64,000 nucleotides of DNA from Sphingomonas sp. HF-S4 (GCF_032911445.1 NZ_JAWJEJ010000001.1:1488001-1552000); one strand, 5' to 3'; counted from the stretch's first letter, positions 44,041 to 52,471 are shown. The notes: generated by a model not told the origin, from the letters alone. Numbers and translations are program-made.

Positions 44041-45324
44041 ATGAGCGATACCGCGAAGCTTCAGGTTCCGGGTAAGGAAGTCGAATACCCGATCCTCACG
44101 GGCAGCGTCGGCCCGGACGTCGTCGATATCCGCAAGCTCTACGCCCAGACCGGCAAGTTCACCTACGATCCCGGCTTCACCTCGACCGCATCGTGCGAAT
44201 CGGGGCTGACCTATATCGACGGCGACGAGGGCGTGCTGCTCCACCGCGGCTACCCGATCGGCCAGCTCGCCGAGCAGTCGAGCTTCATGGAAGTCGCCTA
44301 CCTCCTGCTCAACCACGAGCTTCCGAGCAGCGACGAACTCGCCAAGTTCGAGAACACGATCACGCGCCACACGATGCTGCACGAGCAGCTGGCGACCTTC
44401 TATCGCGGCTTCCGCCGCGATGCGCACCCGATGGCGGTGATGTGCGGCGTCGCCGGCGCGCTCTCGGCCTTCTACCACGATTCGACCGACATTACCGATC
44501 CCAAGCAGCGCATGATCGCGTCGCACCGGCTGATCGCCAAGATGCCGACGATCGCGGCGATGGCGTACAAGTACAGCGTTGGCCAGCCGTTCCTCTATCC
44601 GGACAACAAGCTCAGCTACACCGGCAACTTCCTGCGGATGACCTTCGGCGTCCCGGCCGAGGAATATGAGGTGAACCCGGTGGTCGAGAAGGCGCTCGAT
44701 CGCATCTTCATCCTCCACGCCGATCACGAGCAGAACGCCTCGACCTCGACCGTGCGGCTCGCCGGTTCGTCGGGCGCCAATCCGTTCGCCTGTATCGCCG
44801 CCGGCATCGCCTGCCTGTGGGGCCCCGCGCATGGCGGCGCCAACGAGGCGGCGCTCAACATGCTCCACGAGATCGGTCGCCCCGAGCGCATCCCGGAATT
44901 CATCGCGCGTGCCAAGGACAAGAACGATCCGTTCCGCCTGATGGGCTTCGGCCACCGCGTCTACAAGAACTACGATCCGCGCGCGACCGTGATGCAGAAG
45001 ACCGTGCGCGAAGTGTTCGAGGCGCTCAAGGTCAACGACCCGGTGTTCGAAGTCGCGCTCCAGCTCGAGGAAATGGCGCTCAAGGATCCGTACTTCGTCG
45101 AGAAGAAGCTGTTCCCGAACGTCGATTTCTATTCGGGTGTGATCCTCTCGGCGATCGGCTTCCCGACGACGATGTTCACTGCGCTGTTCGCGCTCGCCCG
45201 CACCGTCGGCTGGGTCGCGCAGTGGAACGAGATGATCTCGGATCCCGAGCAGAAGATCGGCCGCCCGCGCCAGCTCTACACCGGCCCGACCCAGCGCGAC
45301 TACGTCCCCGTCGGTCAGCGCTGA
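44041..45324 (+). CDS. gltA: Citrate synthase
   Basis: 427 residues, the NADH-regulated hexameric type by length. Catalytic His and Asp regions are seen in [56 protein letters not shown] and [12 protein letters not shown]. It condenses oxaloacetate and acetyl-CoA. The N-terminal beta domain ([20 protein letters not shown]) is typical of the Gram-negative form. AGTAAGGACG provides a ribosome-binding site. It is followed by a hairpin repeat shared with the convergent LysR gene. Confidence 0.97.
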   Translation: MSDTAKLQVPGKEVEYPILTGSVGPDVVDIRKLYAQTGKFTYDPGFTSTASCESGLTYIDGDEGVLLHRGYPIGQLAEQSSFMEVAYLLLNHELPSSDELAKFENTITRHTMLHEQLATFYRGFRRDAHPMAVMCGVAGALSAFYHDSTDITDPKQRMIASHRLIAKMPTIAAMAYKYSVGQPFLYPDNKLSYTGNFLRMTFGVPAEEYEVNPVVEKALDRIFILHADHEQNASTSTVRLAGSSGANPFACIAAGIACLWGPAHGGANEAALNMLHEIGRPERIPEFIARAKDKNDPFRLMGFGHRVYKNYDPRATVMQKTVREVFEALKVNDPVFEVALQLEEMALKDPYFVEKKLFPNVDFYSGVILSAIGFPTTMFTALFALARTVGWVAQWNEMISDPEQKIGRPRQLYTGPTQRDYVPVGQR

Positions 45325-45337
45325 TCGAGAGGTAATC

Positions 45338-45363
45338 GTCATCCCGGCTTACGCCGGGATGAC
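45338..45363. repeat. GTCATCCCGGC inverted repeat; terminator of gltA and end of the LysR gene
   Basis: A perfect 11-bp stem, GTCATCCCGGC (45338-45348) with GCCGGGATGAC (45353-45363), around TTAC. On the minus strand the right arm encodes the last four residues Val-Ile-Pro-Ala of the LysR protein, and the loop supplies its TAA stop. On the plus strand it is the terminator-like hairpin of gltA. Related stems occur at 11988 and near 38425. Confidence 0.85.
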
Positions 45364-46230
45364 GGCTGAAATCTCCTCGGCAATCCACTCCCGGAACCCG
45401 ACCATCGCCGGGCTCGGCGCGCGCGACTTGAGCCAGGTCAGCCAGTAACGCCCCGTCGCGACCTCGACCCCGAAGGGCCGCACGAGCGCCCCGTCGTCGA
45501 TCGCCCGCCCGAGCATCGATGCCGGCGCCAGCGCCACCCCCGCCCCTTGCAGCGCTGCCTCGGCCATCACCAGCGACGAATCGAACACCGGTCCCTTGAG
45601 CGCCGGCGCAGCCACGCCAGCCGCGCCGAACCAGCGCCCCCATTCGTCGGCACGGTATGATCGCAGCAGCGGCAGCCCGAGCAGGTCGCGCGGCTCGGCC
45701 AGCCCGCGCGCCATCGCGGGCGAGCACAGCGGCGTCAGCGGCGCCTCCATCAGCGGCATCGCCTCGGTCGCGTGCCACGCGCCATCGCCGAAGCGGATCG
45801 CGTAATCCAGGCCTTCCCCCGCCAGGTCGACGCGATTGTTGTTGGTGAACAGGCGAAGGTCGACTCGCGGATGCGCCGCGCGGAACGCCGGCAGTCGCGG
45901 CAGCAGCCACCCCGTTGCGAACGTCCCCACCGCAGCGACAGAAAGCAATTGCGTCGCCTCCCCGCCCGCAATCCCCTCGACCAGCTCGGCCATCCGGTCG
46001 AAACTCTCGGCGAGTGCGGGCTGGAGGGCGTGCCCCTCGTCGGTCAGCGCCAGCCCACGCGGCAACCGGCGGAACAGCTGCACCCCCAGCCGCGTCTCGA
46101 GCGCCTTGACCTGGTGGCTCACCGCTGCCTGGGTCACGCACAGCTCGATCGCCGCACGGGTGAAGGAAAGATGTCGCGCCGACGCCTCGAACGCGCGCAG
46201 GGCATTGAGCGGCAAATGCGGTCGGACCAT
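45349..46230 (-). CDS. LysR-family regulator (GcvA/AmpR-like)
   Basis: 293 residues. N-terminal winged helix PLNALRAFEASARHLSFTRA, ELCVTQAAVSHQVKALETRL and LFRRLPRGLALTDEGHAL; this strongly resembles the GcvA/AmpR branch, which control glycine cleavage or beta-lactamase genes. The effector domain (LLSVAAVGTFATGWLLPRLP onwards) is complete. No ampC or gcv gene is adjacent: the divergent gene encodes a small Arg-rich secreted protein, 152 bp away. The beta-lactamase-fold gene of the window lies 26 kb away. The C-terminus comes from a repeat (see 45338). Confidence 0.92.
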   Translation of the reverse strand: MVRPHLPLNALRAFEASARHLSFTRAAIELCVTQAAVSHQVKALETRLGVQLFRRLPRGLALTDEGHALQPALAESFDRMAELVEGIAGGEATQLLSVAAVGTFATGWLLPRLPAFRAAHPRVDLRLFTNNNRVDLAGEGLDYAIRFGDGAWHATEAMPLMEAPLTPLCSPAMARGLAEPRDLLGLPLLRSYRADEWGRWFGAAGVAAPALKGPVFDSSLVMAEAALQGAGVALAPASMLGRAIDDGALVRPFGVEVATGRYWLTWLKSRAPSPAMVGFREWIAEEISAVIPA

Positions 46231-46382
46231 CGCAAAGCCATAAGCTCCGCTAATGCCGCAAGCCAGCTTTCCCGCGGAAAACCCCCGAATCTGTACGGGA
46301 GACTACAATCCGATTCAGCTTCGCGAAGGCCGGGCACGCCTAGTTTTCTCTCATTGCGGGACTGAAAGAGAGAGGACAGAGG

Positions 46383-46706
46383 ATGAAAATCGCCAAGATC
46401 ATCGCCGCCGCCGCGCTCGCCTTTACCGGGATCGCCGGGGCCACCACCACCACCGCCAGCGCCGCGCCGGTCACTGCCGTGGCCGCCGCCGCCGCGGTCC
46501 AGGATTACGGATACGGCTATCGCGACGACCGCCGCTGGCGCGGCGACCGCAACCGCTGGGATCGCGGCCGTGGCTGGGATCGTGGTCGCGGTTGGGATCG
46601 CGGGCGCCACTACAATCGCGGGCGCTACTACCGCGGGGATCGCCGCCGCTGCTGGACCGAGCACCGCCGCCATCAGGGTCGCGTGACCGTCTGCCGCCGC
46701 CGCTAA
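46383..46706 (+). CDS. Small secreted Arg/Trp/Tyr-rich protein
   Basis: 107 residues. Signal peptide MKIAKIIAAAALAFTGIAGA, cleaved near SAA or later. The mature chain is very basic: three RG(R)GWDRG units (WDRGRGWDRGRGWDRGRHYN), then YNRGRYYRGDRRR and a C-terminal segment with two Cys (RRCWTEHRRHQGRVTVCRRR) that may form a disulfide. Small secreted proteins with RGWDRG and RYY repeats are common in sphingomonads but their function is not known. GAGAGGACAGAGG precedes the ATG. Divergent from the LysR gene, so possibly regulated by it. Confidence 0.75.
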   Translation: MKIAKIIAAAALAFTGIAGATTTTASAAPVTAVAAAAAVQDYGYGYRDDRRWRGDRNRWDRGRGWDRGRGWDRGRHYNRGRYYRGDRRRCWTEHRRHQGRVTVCRRR

Positions 46707-46713
46707 GTCAAAC

Positions 46714-46743
46714 AGGGCGTCCGCCGAACCCGGCGGGCGCCCT
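46714..46743. terminator. Strong hairpin terminator between convergent genes
   Basis: AGGGCGTCCGCCG (46714-46726) pairs with CGGCGGGCGCCCT (46731-46743) with one mismatch around AACC. It follows the Arg-rich gene and overlaps the stop of the kinase-like gene at 46742. Confidence 0.75.
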
Positions 46744-48136
46744 ATTGGCTGGGCAGCGAGAAAATGAAGCGCGCGCCCATGCCCGGCGCGCTGTCGACCG
46801 TCAGGTCGCCACCCATCGCCCGCGCCAGCCGCCGCGCGATATAGAGGCCAAGCCCGCTGCCGCCCGGCTCGCTGTCGTCCACCCGCCCGAACTTCTCGAA
46901 AATCTTGACCTGGTCCTCGACCGCGATGCCCTTGCCCTGGTCGGCGACGATCACGCAGGCCTTGTCGTCGATATGCTCAAGCCGGATCCACACCATCGCG
47001 CCCGGCGGCGAATAGCGCACGGCGTTGCCGATCAGATTGACCAGCACCTGCAGCGCACGTCGGAACTCGCCGGTCACCGGAAGCTTCTCGTCCACCGCCG
47101 GCTTGTCGATCCGCACGTCCGATTGCGCCGCGCGCACGGCAAGCAGCCCGGAGGCTCGCCGTGCAACATCGGCGAGGTCGATCGGCTCGATCTCGACCGC
47201 AAAATCCTCGCGCTCGATCGCCTGCAAGTCGACCAGGTCCTCGACCAGCCCGAGCAGGTGCCGCCCGGCATTGGCGATGTCGCTGGCATATTCGGCGTAA
47301 TCGGGCTTGAGCGGACCATCCAGTTGCGCGCTGATGCTGTCGGCATTGGCGATGATCTTGCCGAGCGGCCCGCGCAGTGCGCGATCCAGCCGCTGGCTGA
47401 ACGAATCGGGGAAGCCGCCGAACGAGGCGGCCGGCGCCGGCAAGGGCGCATCCGGCCCAGGCTCGGAGGGCTGCGGCTCGTCGAGCATGTGCGCGGCGCC
47501 GACAAAGCCGGCAAAGCGCCCGCCCGGGTCGCTCCGCGGCGTCGCGGCGATCCGCACCATCCGCCCGGTGTCGCGAAGCTCGGCCTTCTGCCCATCGAAC
47601 TGCACCTGCGCCGCAACCGCGTCGAGGATCGGCAAATTGCCGCTCTCGTCCTGCGCCAGGCGAAACAACCGGGTCAGCGGTTGGCCGAGCATCGCCGCCG
47701 AATCGAAGCCGTAGCGCGCGCCCGCCTCGATCGACAGGAAGGTAATGCGCAGCGACGCATCGGTCTCCCAAAGCCAGTCTGCAGCCGAGCGGAAGAAATC
47801 GCCGTCGCGCTCGAGCTCGGTCGCAGTCGCGCGCCACGCCGGGCGCTGCCGCCAGCCGCTGACTTCGAGCCGCACGCCGCCCTCTTCGGGATCGGCGCGC
47901 ACCCACAAATCGAGATCGTCCTCGCCATCCGCTGCGACGACGTTGCGCGAGATCGCCACGCCCAGCCGGTGCGCGAGCCGTGCCAGCGTGGTGATTTGCG
48001 GGATCGCCAGCGGCGCGCCGATCGCCCCGCCGGCGCGCTGGTTGAGCTCGGCGAGCCGCGGCTCGGCATCGACCAGCCGGCATTCGCGGTCGAGCCGCCC
48101 GCACGCGACGGGGATCGAACGGTCGATCGCGTTCAT
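46742..48136 (-). CDS. Histidine-kinase-like protein lacking the phosphoacceptor His
   Basis: 464 residues, soluble. A PAS-like domain at about 110-215 (FFRSAADWLWETDASLRITF) precedes a HisKA-like helix and a full HATPase domain. The ATP site is intact: N-box VLVNLIGNAVRYS (N367, N371), G1 DQGKGI (399-404), F-box IFEKFGR, G2 GGSGLGLYIA (425-434). The H-box is DRALRGPLGKI (251-261): aligned with S-H-E-L-R-T-P-L, Arg252 stands where His should be, and no other His lies in the helix. It may be a pseudokinase or signal integrator. Its start overlaps the DUF2336 stop by 4 bp, so the two are co-translated. Confidence 0.85.
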   Translation of the reverse strand: MNAIDRSIPVACGRLDRECRLVDAEPRLAELNQRAGGAIGAPLAIPQITTLARLAHRLGVAISRNVVAADGEDDLDLWVRADPEEGGVRLEVSGWRQRPAWRATATELERDGDFFRSAADWLWETDASLRITFLSIEAGARYGFDSAAMLGQPLTRLFRLAQDESGNLPILDAVAAQVQFDGQKAELRDTGRMVRIAATPRSDPGGRFAGFVGAAHMLDEPQPSEPGPDAPLPAPAASFGGFPDSFSQRLDRALRGPLGKIIANADSISAQLDGPLKPDYAEYASDIANAGRHLLGLVEDLVDLQAIEREDFAVEIEPIDLADVARRASGLLAVRAAQSDVRIDKPAVDEKLPVTGEFRRALQVLVNLIGNAVRYSPPGAMVWIRLEHIDDKACVIVADQGKGIAVEDQVKIFEKFGRVDDSEPGGSGLGLYIARRLARAMGGDLTVDSAPGMGARFIFSLPSQ

Positions 48137-49251
48137 GCCGCGCGCCCCGCATGTTCGAGCGCCAGCACCGAGGCGCGGTAATCGGGATCGAGCCGCAGCG
48201 GCGCGATGATTTCACGCGCGGCCTCGCCGGGAATAGCCGCGATCGCATCGAGCATGTCGGCGAAATGCTCGACATCGCGGCGCGGATCCGCCTCACACAG
48301 CGCGAAGCCGATCTGCGCGATACGATCGCGGCCCAGCTCGAGCGCGCGCAGCGCCAGCCACAGCCGGTCCGCGGCCGAATCGAGCACGATCTCGCGCCCG
48401 ATCTCGTAGCGGACCCCCAGCGCATGGCTGAGCAGCGCGATGAACAGCACGATGCGCCGGTCGTCCAGCGCCTCCACCAGCAATTGCGGAAGCGCGTCGG
48501 GCTGCGCGTCGATCGAGGCTGCGAAGCGAAGTGCTGCCGCCTCCAGCCGCTCGCCCTCGTCATAGGCGGCGAGGCTGCGTTGCGCCGCGTCGGAAAGCGC
48601 GCGGTCGAGGACGGGCAGCGATCCGTCGGCCGCCTCGCCCACCCGCTCGCGCAGCGCCGCCGCAACCCACCAGACGAGCCGGTGATGCAGCTCAGCGGGC
48701 AGATCGGTATGCGTCAATTGTCCCACATCGGGACCGCCGCGCCGCCGGCTTTCGGCGACGAGCACCGCCATCGCGCCGGCAGAGAGCCCGCGATCGGGAT
48801 GCTGGACGAATCGGTTGATCAGGCTTGGCCGTTCGGGATCGTCGGGCGCGTGCATCGGCAACGCCGCGCCGATCGCGTCCTGGCGCACCCGCGCGATCAA
48901 CTCGGCCATCAGCGCGGCGTCGCGCAGCAGCCCCGAATCGAACAGCCGCTCGAAAACCGAAGCCTCAGTACGGAGAATCGACGCGGCGAGCCGCGCCTCG
49001 CCGCGCCCGCTCAGCAGCCGCGAGCCATGCTCGCGAATCTCTGCCTCCACGGCCTCGATCAGCGCGCGCAACAGCAGGGCGAGCGACACGCGGGTCCGTT
49101 CGTCGAGTCGCGCGGCGTCGCTCAGGAAGAAATCGTCGATCGCCACGCTGAGCCCGCTTTGGGCGCGCGACTCCGCAGCCGCCGCACGCGCGAGCAGCCG
49201 GGTGGCGCCATGGGCGGCGCCGGGGTTTGTGTCGACAGGGTTATCCGACAT
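48133..49251 (-). CDS. DUF2336 family protein
   Basis: 372 residues, almost all alpha-helical (HEAT-like in appearance), soluble. Typical DUF2336 blocks are LSDAARLDERTRVSLALLLR, EASVFERLFDSGLLRDAALM and LPAELHHRLVWWVAAALRER. The function of the family is not known; members occur in alphaproteobacteria, often as solitary genes. Here it is the upstream partner of the His-less kinase with an ATGA overlap, suggesting a physical or functional complex. 35 bp upstream (minus strand) ends the nucleotidyltransferase-like gene. Confidence 0.85.
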   Translation of the reverse strand: MSDNPVDTNPGAAHGATRLLARAAAAESRAQSGLSVAIDDFFLSDAARLDERTRVSLALLLRALIEAVEAEIREHGSRLLSGRGEARLAASILRTEASVFERLFDSGLLRDAALMAELIARVRQDAIGAALPMHAPDDPERPSLINRFVQHPDRGLSAGAMAVLVAESRRRGGPDVGQLTHTDLPAELHHRLVWWVAAALRERVGEAADGSLPVLDRALSDAAQRSLAAYDEGERLEAAALRFAASIDAQPDALPQLLVEALDDRRIVLFIALLSHALGVRYEIGREIVLDSAADRLWLALRALELGRDRIAQIGFALCEADPRRDVEHFADMLDAIAAIPGEAAREIIAPLRLDPDYRASVLALEHAGRAA

Positions 49252-49286
49252 CGCCCCCTGATACGCAGAATGTGATTAAAGCGAAG

Positions 49287-50462
49287 CTAAGCTTTTTCGC
49301 GGGTACCCTCAATCGCCGCGGCGAGCGTGACGAATGCATAGATTGCCACCGCGCGCAGCCCGAACTGGACGAAACCGGTAAAGGCGAAGGGGGTAAGCAA
49401 CAGCAGGTGTGCCGAGGGGCTCGCCCACCAGCGGCGATGGCGCGAGGGCGCGCGCTCGACTAGGAACTGCGCAGCGAGCGCCACGATCGCGAGCACCAGC
49501 GGCGTCGTAGTGTCGAGCCGCACGCGTTCGATCCAGCCACAGCCGAGCGCGACTCCGCCGAAAAGCGCGAGCAGCGCCCATTCGATTCCCTGCGCGCGCC
49601 GCTCCTCGCCGCGCAGCGCCGCCATTGCGCCGCTGGTCGCGAGCACCGCCGCTGCGAGCAGCGACAGCACCAGCCCGCTGCCTTCCCAGCCGAATCCGAT
49701 CGCGCTCAGCGAGAGCAGCCCGAGCAGCCCGCCGCCGCCAATCAGTCCCCAAGCGGGAACGTTGCGGGATACCAGTTCGGGCAGCGCCTTCCGCGCGATC
49801 CGGGTGAAAACCCAGCGGTCGGCCCAGTCGACTCGCCGCTCGGTCAGCGCGGCAAGCACGCCGGTATTGCGCGCGGCGAGCCCCGAGGCACTATGCTCGA
49901 CGGCATGCCCGCCGCGCAGCCAGCTCGCGGTGAGCGGTACATGCGCGGCGCCCGATTGCGCGGCGACGCGGAGCAGCGCCGACTGGAAGTCGTAATCCTC
50001 GGGCATCTGCGCGATCTGGCGCAACTGCGCGACCGAGATCCGCGCAACCCCCGCCCAGCTGTCGCGCATGTCGAGCCGCTCGATCGCCGCGGGCGACCCG
50101 GCATCGTCGGTGACGAGCAGCGCCTCGGGGCCTTCATGCCCCATCCGGTCCACCACCGGATCGGTGGTGACCAGCCCATCGGCCATCACCAGCACGCGCG
50201 AATCGTCGGCAATCTTCTCGGCGGCTTCCTCGGCCGACCGCACGATCTCGACGTTGACTTCGCGCCGCCCGGCGCGATTGACCGCGGCGAGCAGCGCAGG
50301 CGTCATCTTGCCGACCGCGACCAGCACCTGCTCGGCCCCCGCGCCGACAAGCAACCGTATCTGGTATTCGAGCAAGGTCATGCCACCGAACGGCAGCGTC
50401 GCGACGAGCGTCCCCGGACGATCGTTCGCTTCCTCGATTGCAAAAATCAGCCCCGCCAGCAT
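49287..50462 (-). CDS. Nucleotidyltransferase-like domain fused to membrane domain
   Basis: 391 residues. The first ~220 residues resemble sugar-phosphate nucleotidyltransferases: LVATLPFGGMTLLEYQIRLL, LVGAGAEQVLVAVGKM, ADDSRVLVMADGLVTTDP. The classical G-G-x-G-T-R-x-x-P-x-T-K loop is altered (MLAGLIFAIEEANDRPGTLV), so activity is uncertain. The last ~150 residues have five or six hydrophobic segments (AWGLIGGGGLLGLLSLSAIG onwards) without a CDP-alcohol phosphotransferase motif. The layout recalls fused cytidylyltransferase-membrane transferase proteins of phospholipid synthesis; I cannot name it. Same strand as DUF2336 and the kinase-like gene. Confidence 0.65.
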   Translation of the reverse strand: MLAGLIFAIEEANDRPGTLVATLPFGGMTLLEYQIRLLVGAGAEQVLVAVGKMTPALLAAVNRAGRREVNVEIVRSAEEAAEKIADDSRVLVMADGLVTTDPVVDRMGHEGPEALLVTDDAGSPAAIERLDMRDSWAGVARISVAQLRQIAQMPEDYDFQSALLRVAAQSGAAHVPLTASWLRGGHAVEHSASGLAARNTGVLAALTERRVDWADRWVFTRIARKALPELVSRNVPAWGLIGGGGLLGLLSLSAIGFGWEGSGLVLSLLAAAVLATSGAMAALRGEERRAQGIEWALLALFGGVALGCGWIERVRLDTTTPLVLAIVALAAQFLVERAPSRHRRWWASPSAHLLLLTPFAFTGFVQFGLRAVAIYAFVTLAAAIEGTREKA

Positions 50463-50501
50463 GGTGCGTCGTTAAGCCCTCGAACTGTCCTGCGCAATCC
50501 G

Positions 50502-50624
50502 ATCCTCCCCGGTACGGGGGAGGTGGCATGCGAAGCATGACGGAGGGGGCTCTCCACGACGGTTGCCGCCTGTGGCGCCTCCCCTCCACCAGCCTGCGAC
50601 TGGTCTCCCCATTCCGGGGAGGAT
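50502..50624. repeat. Paired inverted-repeat element with two hairpins
   Basis: Left hairpin CCTCCCC-GGTA-CGGGGGAGG (about 50504-50523), followed by GTGGCATGCGAAGCATGACG, and a right hairpin CTCCCC-ATT-CCGGGGAG (about 50606-50622). The outer arms are mutually inverted (ATCCTCCCC ... GGGGAGGAT). It fills the whole gap up to the stop codon of the DUF1343 gene. A non-coding REP-like element. Confidence 0.7.
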
Positions 50625-51820
50625 CAGTAAAGCAGAAACCCCTGCCGCGCCTCGATCCATGCCGCTTCGTCCGGCAGCGTGGTCGCATCGAGATCCCCCG
50701 CCACTGCTCCGGCGTCGTCAACCCATTCGCGCAGCCCCGGCCCGCCATTGATCACGTCGATCGCCAGCTTGTCGAAGACATATTCGTACGGGAAGTCACG
50801 CCACAGCTCATATCCCGGATACAGCGTTCGGATCGCCTTGAACCCCAGCGCCTGAAGCCGCCAGGGCTGGAACGCGGCATGATAATAGCCCTGCCCCTCC
50901 GCATGGATGAACACGCCCGAGCAGAGCTGCCCTACATGCTTGTGGAAGGTCGGCTGGAACCAGATGTCGCGCAGGGCGACCCCTTCGAGCCAGTCCGGCG
51001 CGAAGCGGCGCATTTCGGCGATGATCGCGCGCGCATCGATATCGGGCGCGCCGAACAGCTCCAAAGGTCGCGTCGTCCCCCGCCCCTCGGACAAGTTCGT
51101 GCCCTCGAGCATCACCGTCCCGGCATAGGCGCGCGCCATGTTGACGTTGGCAGCATTGGGGCTCGGGTTGATCCACGGCCGCTCCGGCGGCCAGCCGAAA
51201 CCCGGCGCGTCCTCAGGTGCCCAGCCCTCCATCGTAATCACGCGATAATCGACGTCGAGCTTGAAGTGATCGATGAACCACGCGCCCATCTCGCCTAGTG
51301 TCATCCCGTGGCGCATGGGCATCGGCCCCGCGCCCACGAAGCTCTCCCAGCCCGGCAGCAGCGTAAGCCCTTCGACCGGCCGTCCCGCCGGATTGGGCCG
51401 ATCGAGCACCCATACTGACTTGCCGTGCTCGGCCGCGGCCTCGAGCACGTAGAGCAAGGTTGTCACGAAGGTGTAGATACGGCAGCCAACGTCCTGCAAA
51501 TCCACGAGCATCACGTCGAACGTGCCCATCGATTGCCCGGTCGGCCGCCGCACTTCGCCATACAAGCTGAACACCGGCATGCCGTAGGTCGGATCGGTGA
51601 AGTCAGGTGACTCCATCATATTGTCCTGGAGGTCGCCGCGCACGCCGTGCTGCGGCCCGAACACCGCCGAGACGTTAAGCCCGCTCGCCACCAGCGCATC
51701 GAGCGAATGGGTGAGGTCCGCAGTCACCGAGGCCGGATGCGCGAGCAGCGCGACGCGCTTGCCCTCAAGGGGCCGGCGCAGTTCAGGGTCGGCTAGCAGC
51801 CGATCGATACCGAAGTTCAT
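50624..51820 (-). CDS. DUF1343 protein (NamZ-type exo-beta-N-acetylmuramidase, GH171)
   Basis: 398 residues. DUF1343 founding member NamZ of Bacillus removes terminal MurNAc from peptidoglycan fragments. Visible family blocks are RVALLAHPASVTADLTHSLD, VSAVFGPQHGVRGDLQDNM, VMLVDLQDVGCRIYTFVTTL, VWVLDRPNPAG and MLEGTNLSEGRGTTRPLELF. The start at ATG 51820 gives a cytoplasmic protein; a 12-residue upstream extension has no signal peptide. No signal sequence is seen, which is unusual for a peptidoglycan hydrolase and suggests a recycling role. No MurNAc transporter or kinase lies beside it. Confidence 0.88.
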   Translation of the reverse strand: MNFGIDRLLADPELRRPLEGKRVALLAHPASVTADLTHSLDALVASGLNVSAVFGPQHGVRGDLQDNMMESPDFTDPTYGMPVFSLYGEVRRPTGQSMGTFDVMLVDLQDVGCRIYTFVTTLLYVLEAAAEHGKSVWVLDRPNPAGRPVEGLTLLPGWESFVGAGPMPMRHGMTLGEMGAWFIDHFKLDVDYRVITMEGWAPEDAPGFGWPPERPWINPSPNAANVNMARAYAGTVMLEGTNLSEGRGTTRPLELFGAPDIDARAIIAEMRRFAPDWLEGVALRDIWFQPTFHKHVGQLCSGVFIHAEGQGYYHAAFQPWRLQALGFKAIRTLYPGYELWRDFPYEYVFDKLAIDVINGGPGLREWVDDAGAVAGDLDATTLPDEAAWIEARQGFLLY

Positions 51821-51916
51821 GAGCAGCGAGGTGCCGGGACTCGACGTTCGACGCAAGCCGGATCATCGCGCCCGCTCATCGGTTAAACCCGCGATACGCA
51901 GGCAGAAGGACCACCC

Positions 51917-52372
51917 ATGATCCGCTCGATCCTCATCGGAATAGTCGCCGGGGCACGCTCGATGACCCCGCTCGCGATGGTCGCCAACGCCGCGCGCAAA
52001 GGCGAGCTTCCCGCGGACAATGGCGCCCCCCGCTTCCTCTCGCACCCCCTGGTCTCGCTCGGGACCACCGCACTCGCAGTCTACGAGCTGGTAGGCGACA
52101 AGCAAAAGACCGCGCCCGATCGGATCATCTGGCCCGCCATAGTGATCCGCAGCCTCAACGCAGCCTTCGCCGGTGCGGCGCTCGCCCCACGCCACCAGCG
52201 CTTCGCCGCCGCCGCGTTGACCGGCGCGACCGCAGTGATCGCCTCCTACGCCACCTTCGCGCTGCGGATGCATGCGATGGACGAACACGGCCAGACCTCG
52301 ACCGGGTTCGTCGAGGACGCGATCGTCCTGTCAGCGGCGACCGCTGCGATCCGTGCGCCGCTGTCCACCTGA
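51917..52372 (+). CDS. DUF4126 family membrane protein
   Basis: 151 residues. The N-terminus SILIGIVAGARSMTPLAMVA matches the DUF4126 signature G-x-R-S-x-x-P-L, and three further hydrophobic segments follow (SLGTTALAVYELVGDKQ, ALTGATAVIASYATFALRM and others). It is probably an inner-membrane protein; no function is established for the family. It is divergent from the DUF1343 gene, starting 96 bp away, and is followed by a REP-like pair. Confidence 0.85.
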   Translation: MIRSILIGIVAGARSMTPLAMVANAARKGELPADNGAPRFLSHPLVSLGTTALAVYELVGDKQKTAPDRIIWPAIVIRSLNAAFAGAALAPRHQRFAAAALTGATAVIASYATFALRMHAMDEHGQTSTGFVEDAIVLSAATAAIRAPLST

Positions 52373-52378
52373 CCTCCG

Positions 52379-52463
52379 TTCGCCCTGAGCTTGTCGAAGG
52401 GTGGTTCGTCTCTTCTGGCATAAGCCGCGAAGACGTACGGCGCTTCGACAAGCTCAGCACGAA
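52379..52463. repeat. Paired inverted repeat (REP-like), copy 2
   Basis: Arm 1 TTCGCCCTGAGCTTGTCGAA (52379-52398) and arm 2 TTCGACAAGCTCAGCACGAA (52444-52463) are separated by exactly 45 bp, the same arrangement as copy 1 at 5299-5383. It lies between convergent genes and may act as a bidirectional hairpin. Confidence 0.88.
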
Positions 52464-52471
52464 CGGGGAGA

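Noticed and set aside
45349..46230. AmpR-AmpC pair
   Set aside because: Although the LysR protein resembles AmpR, no beta-lactamase gene is adjacent; the only one in the window is 26 kb away and has an HGG rather than KTG motif.
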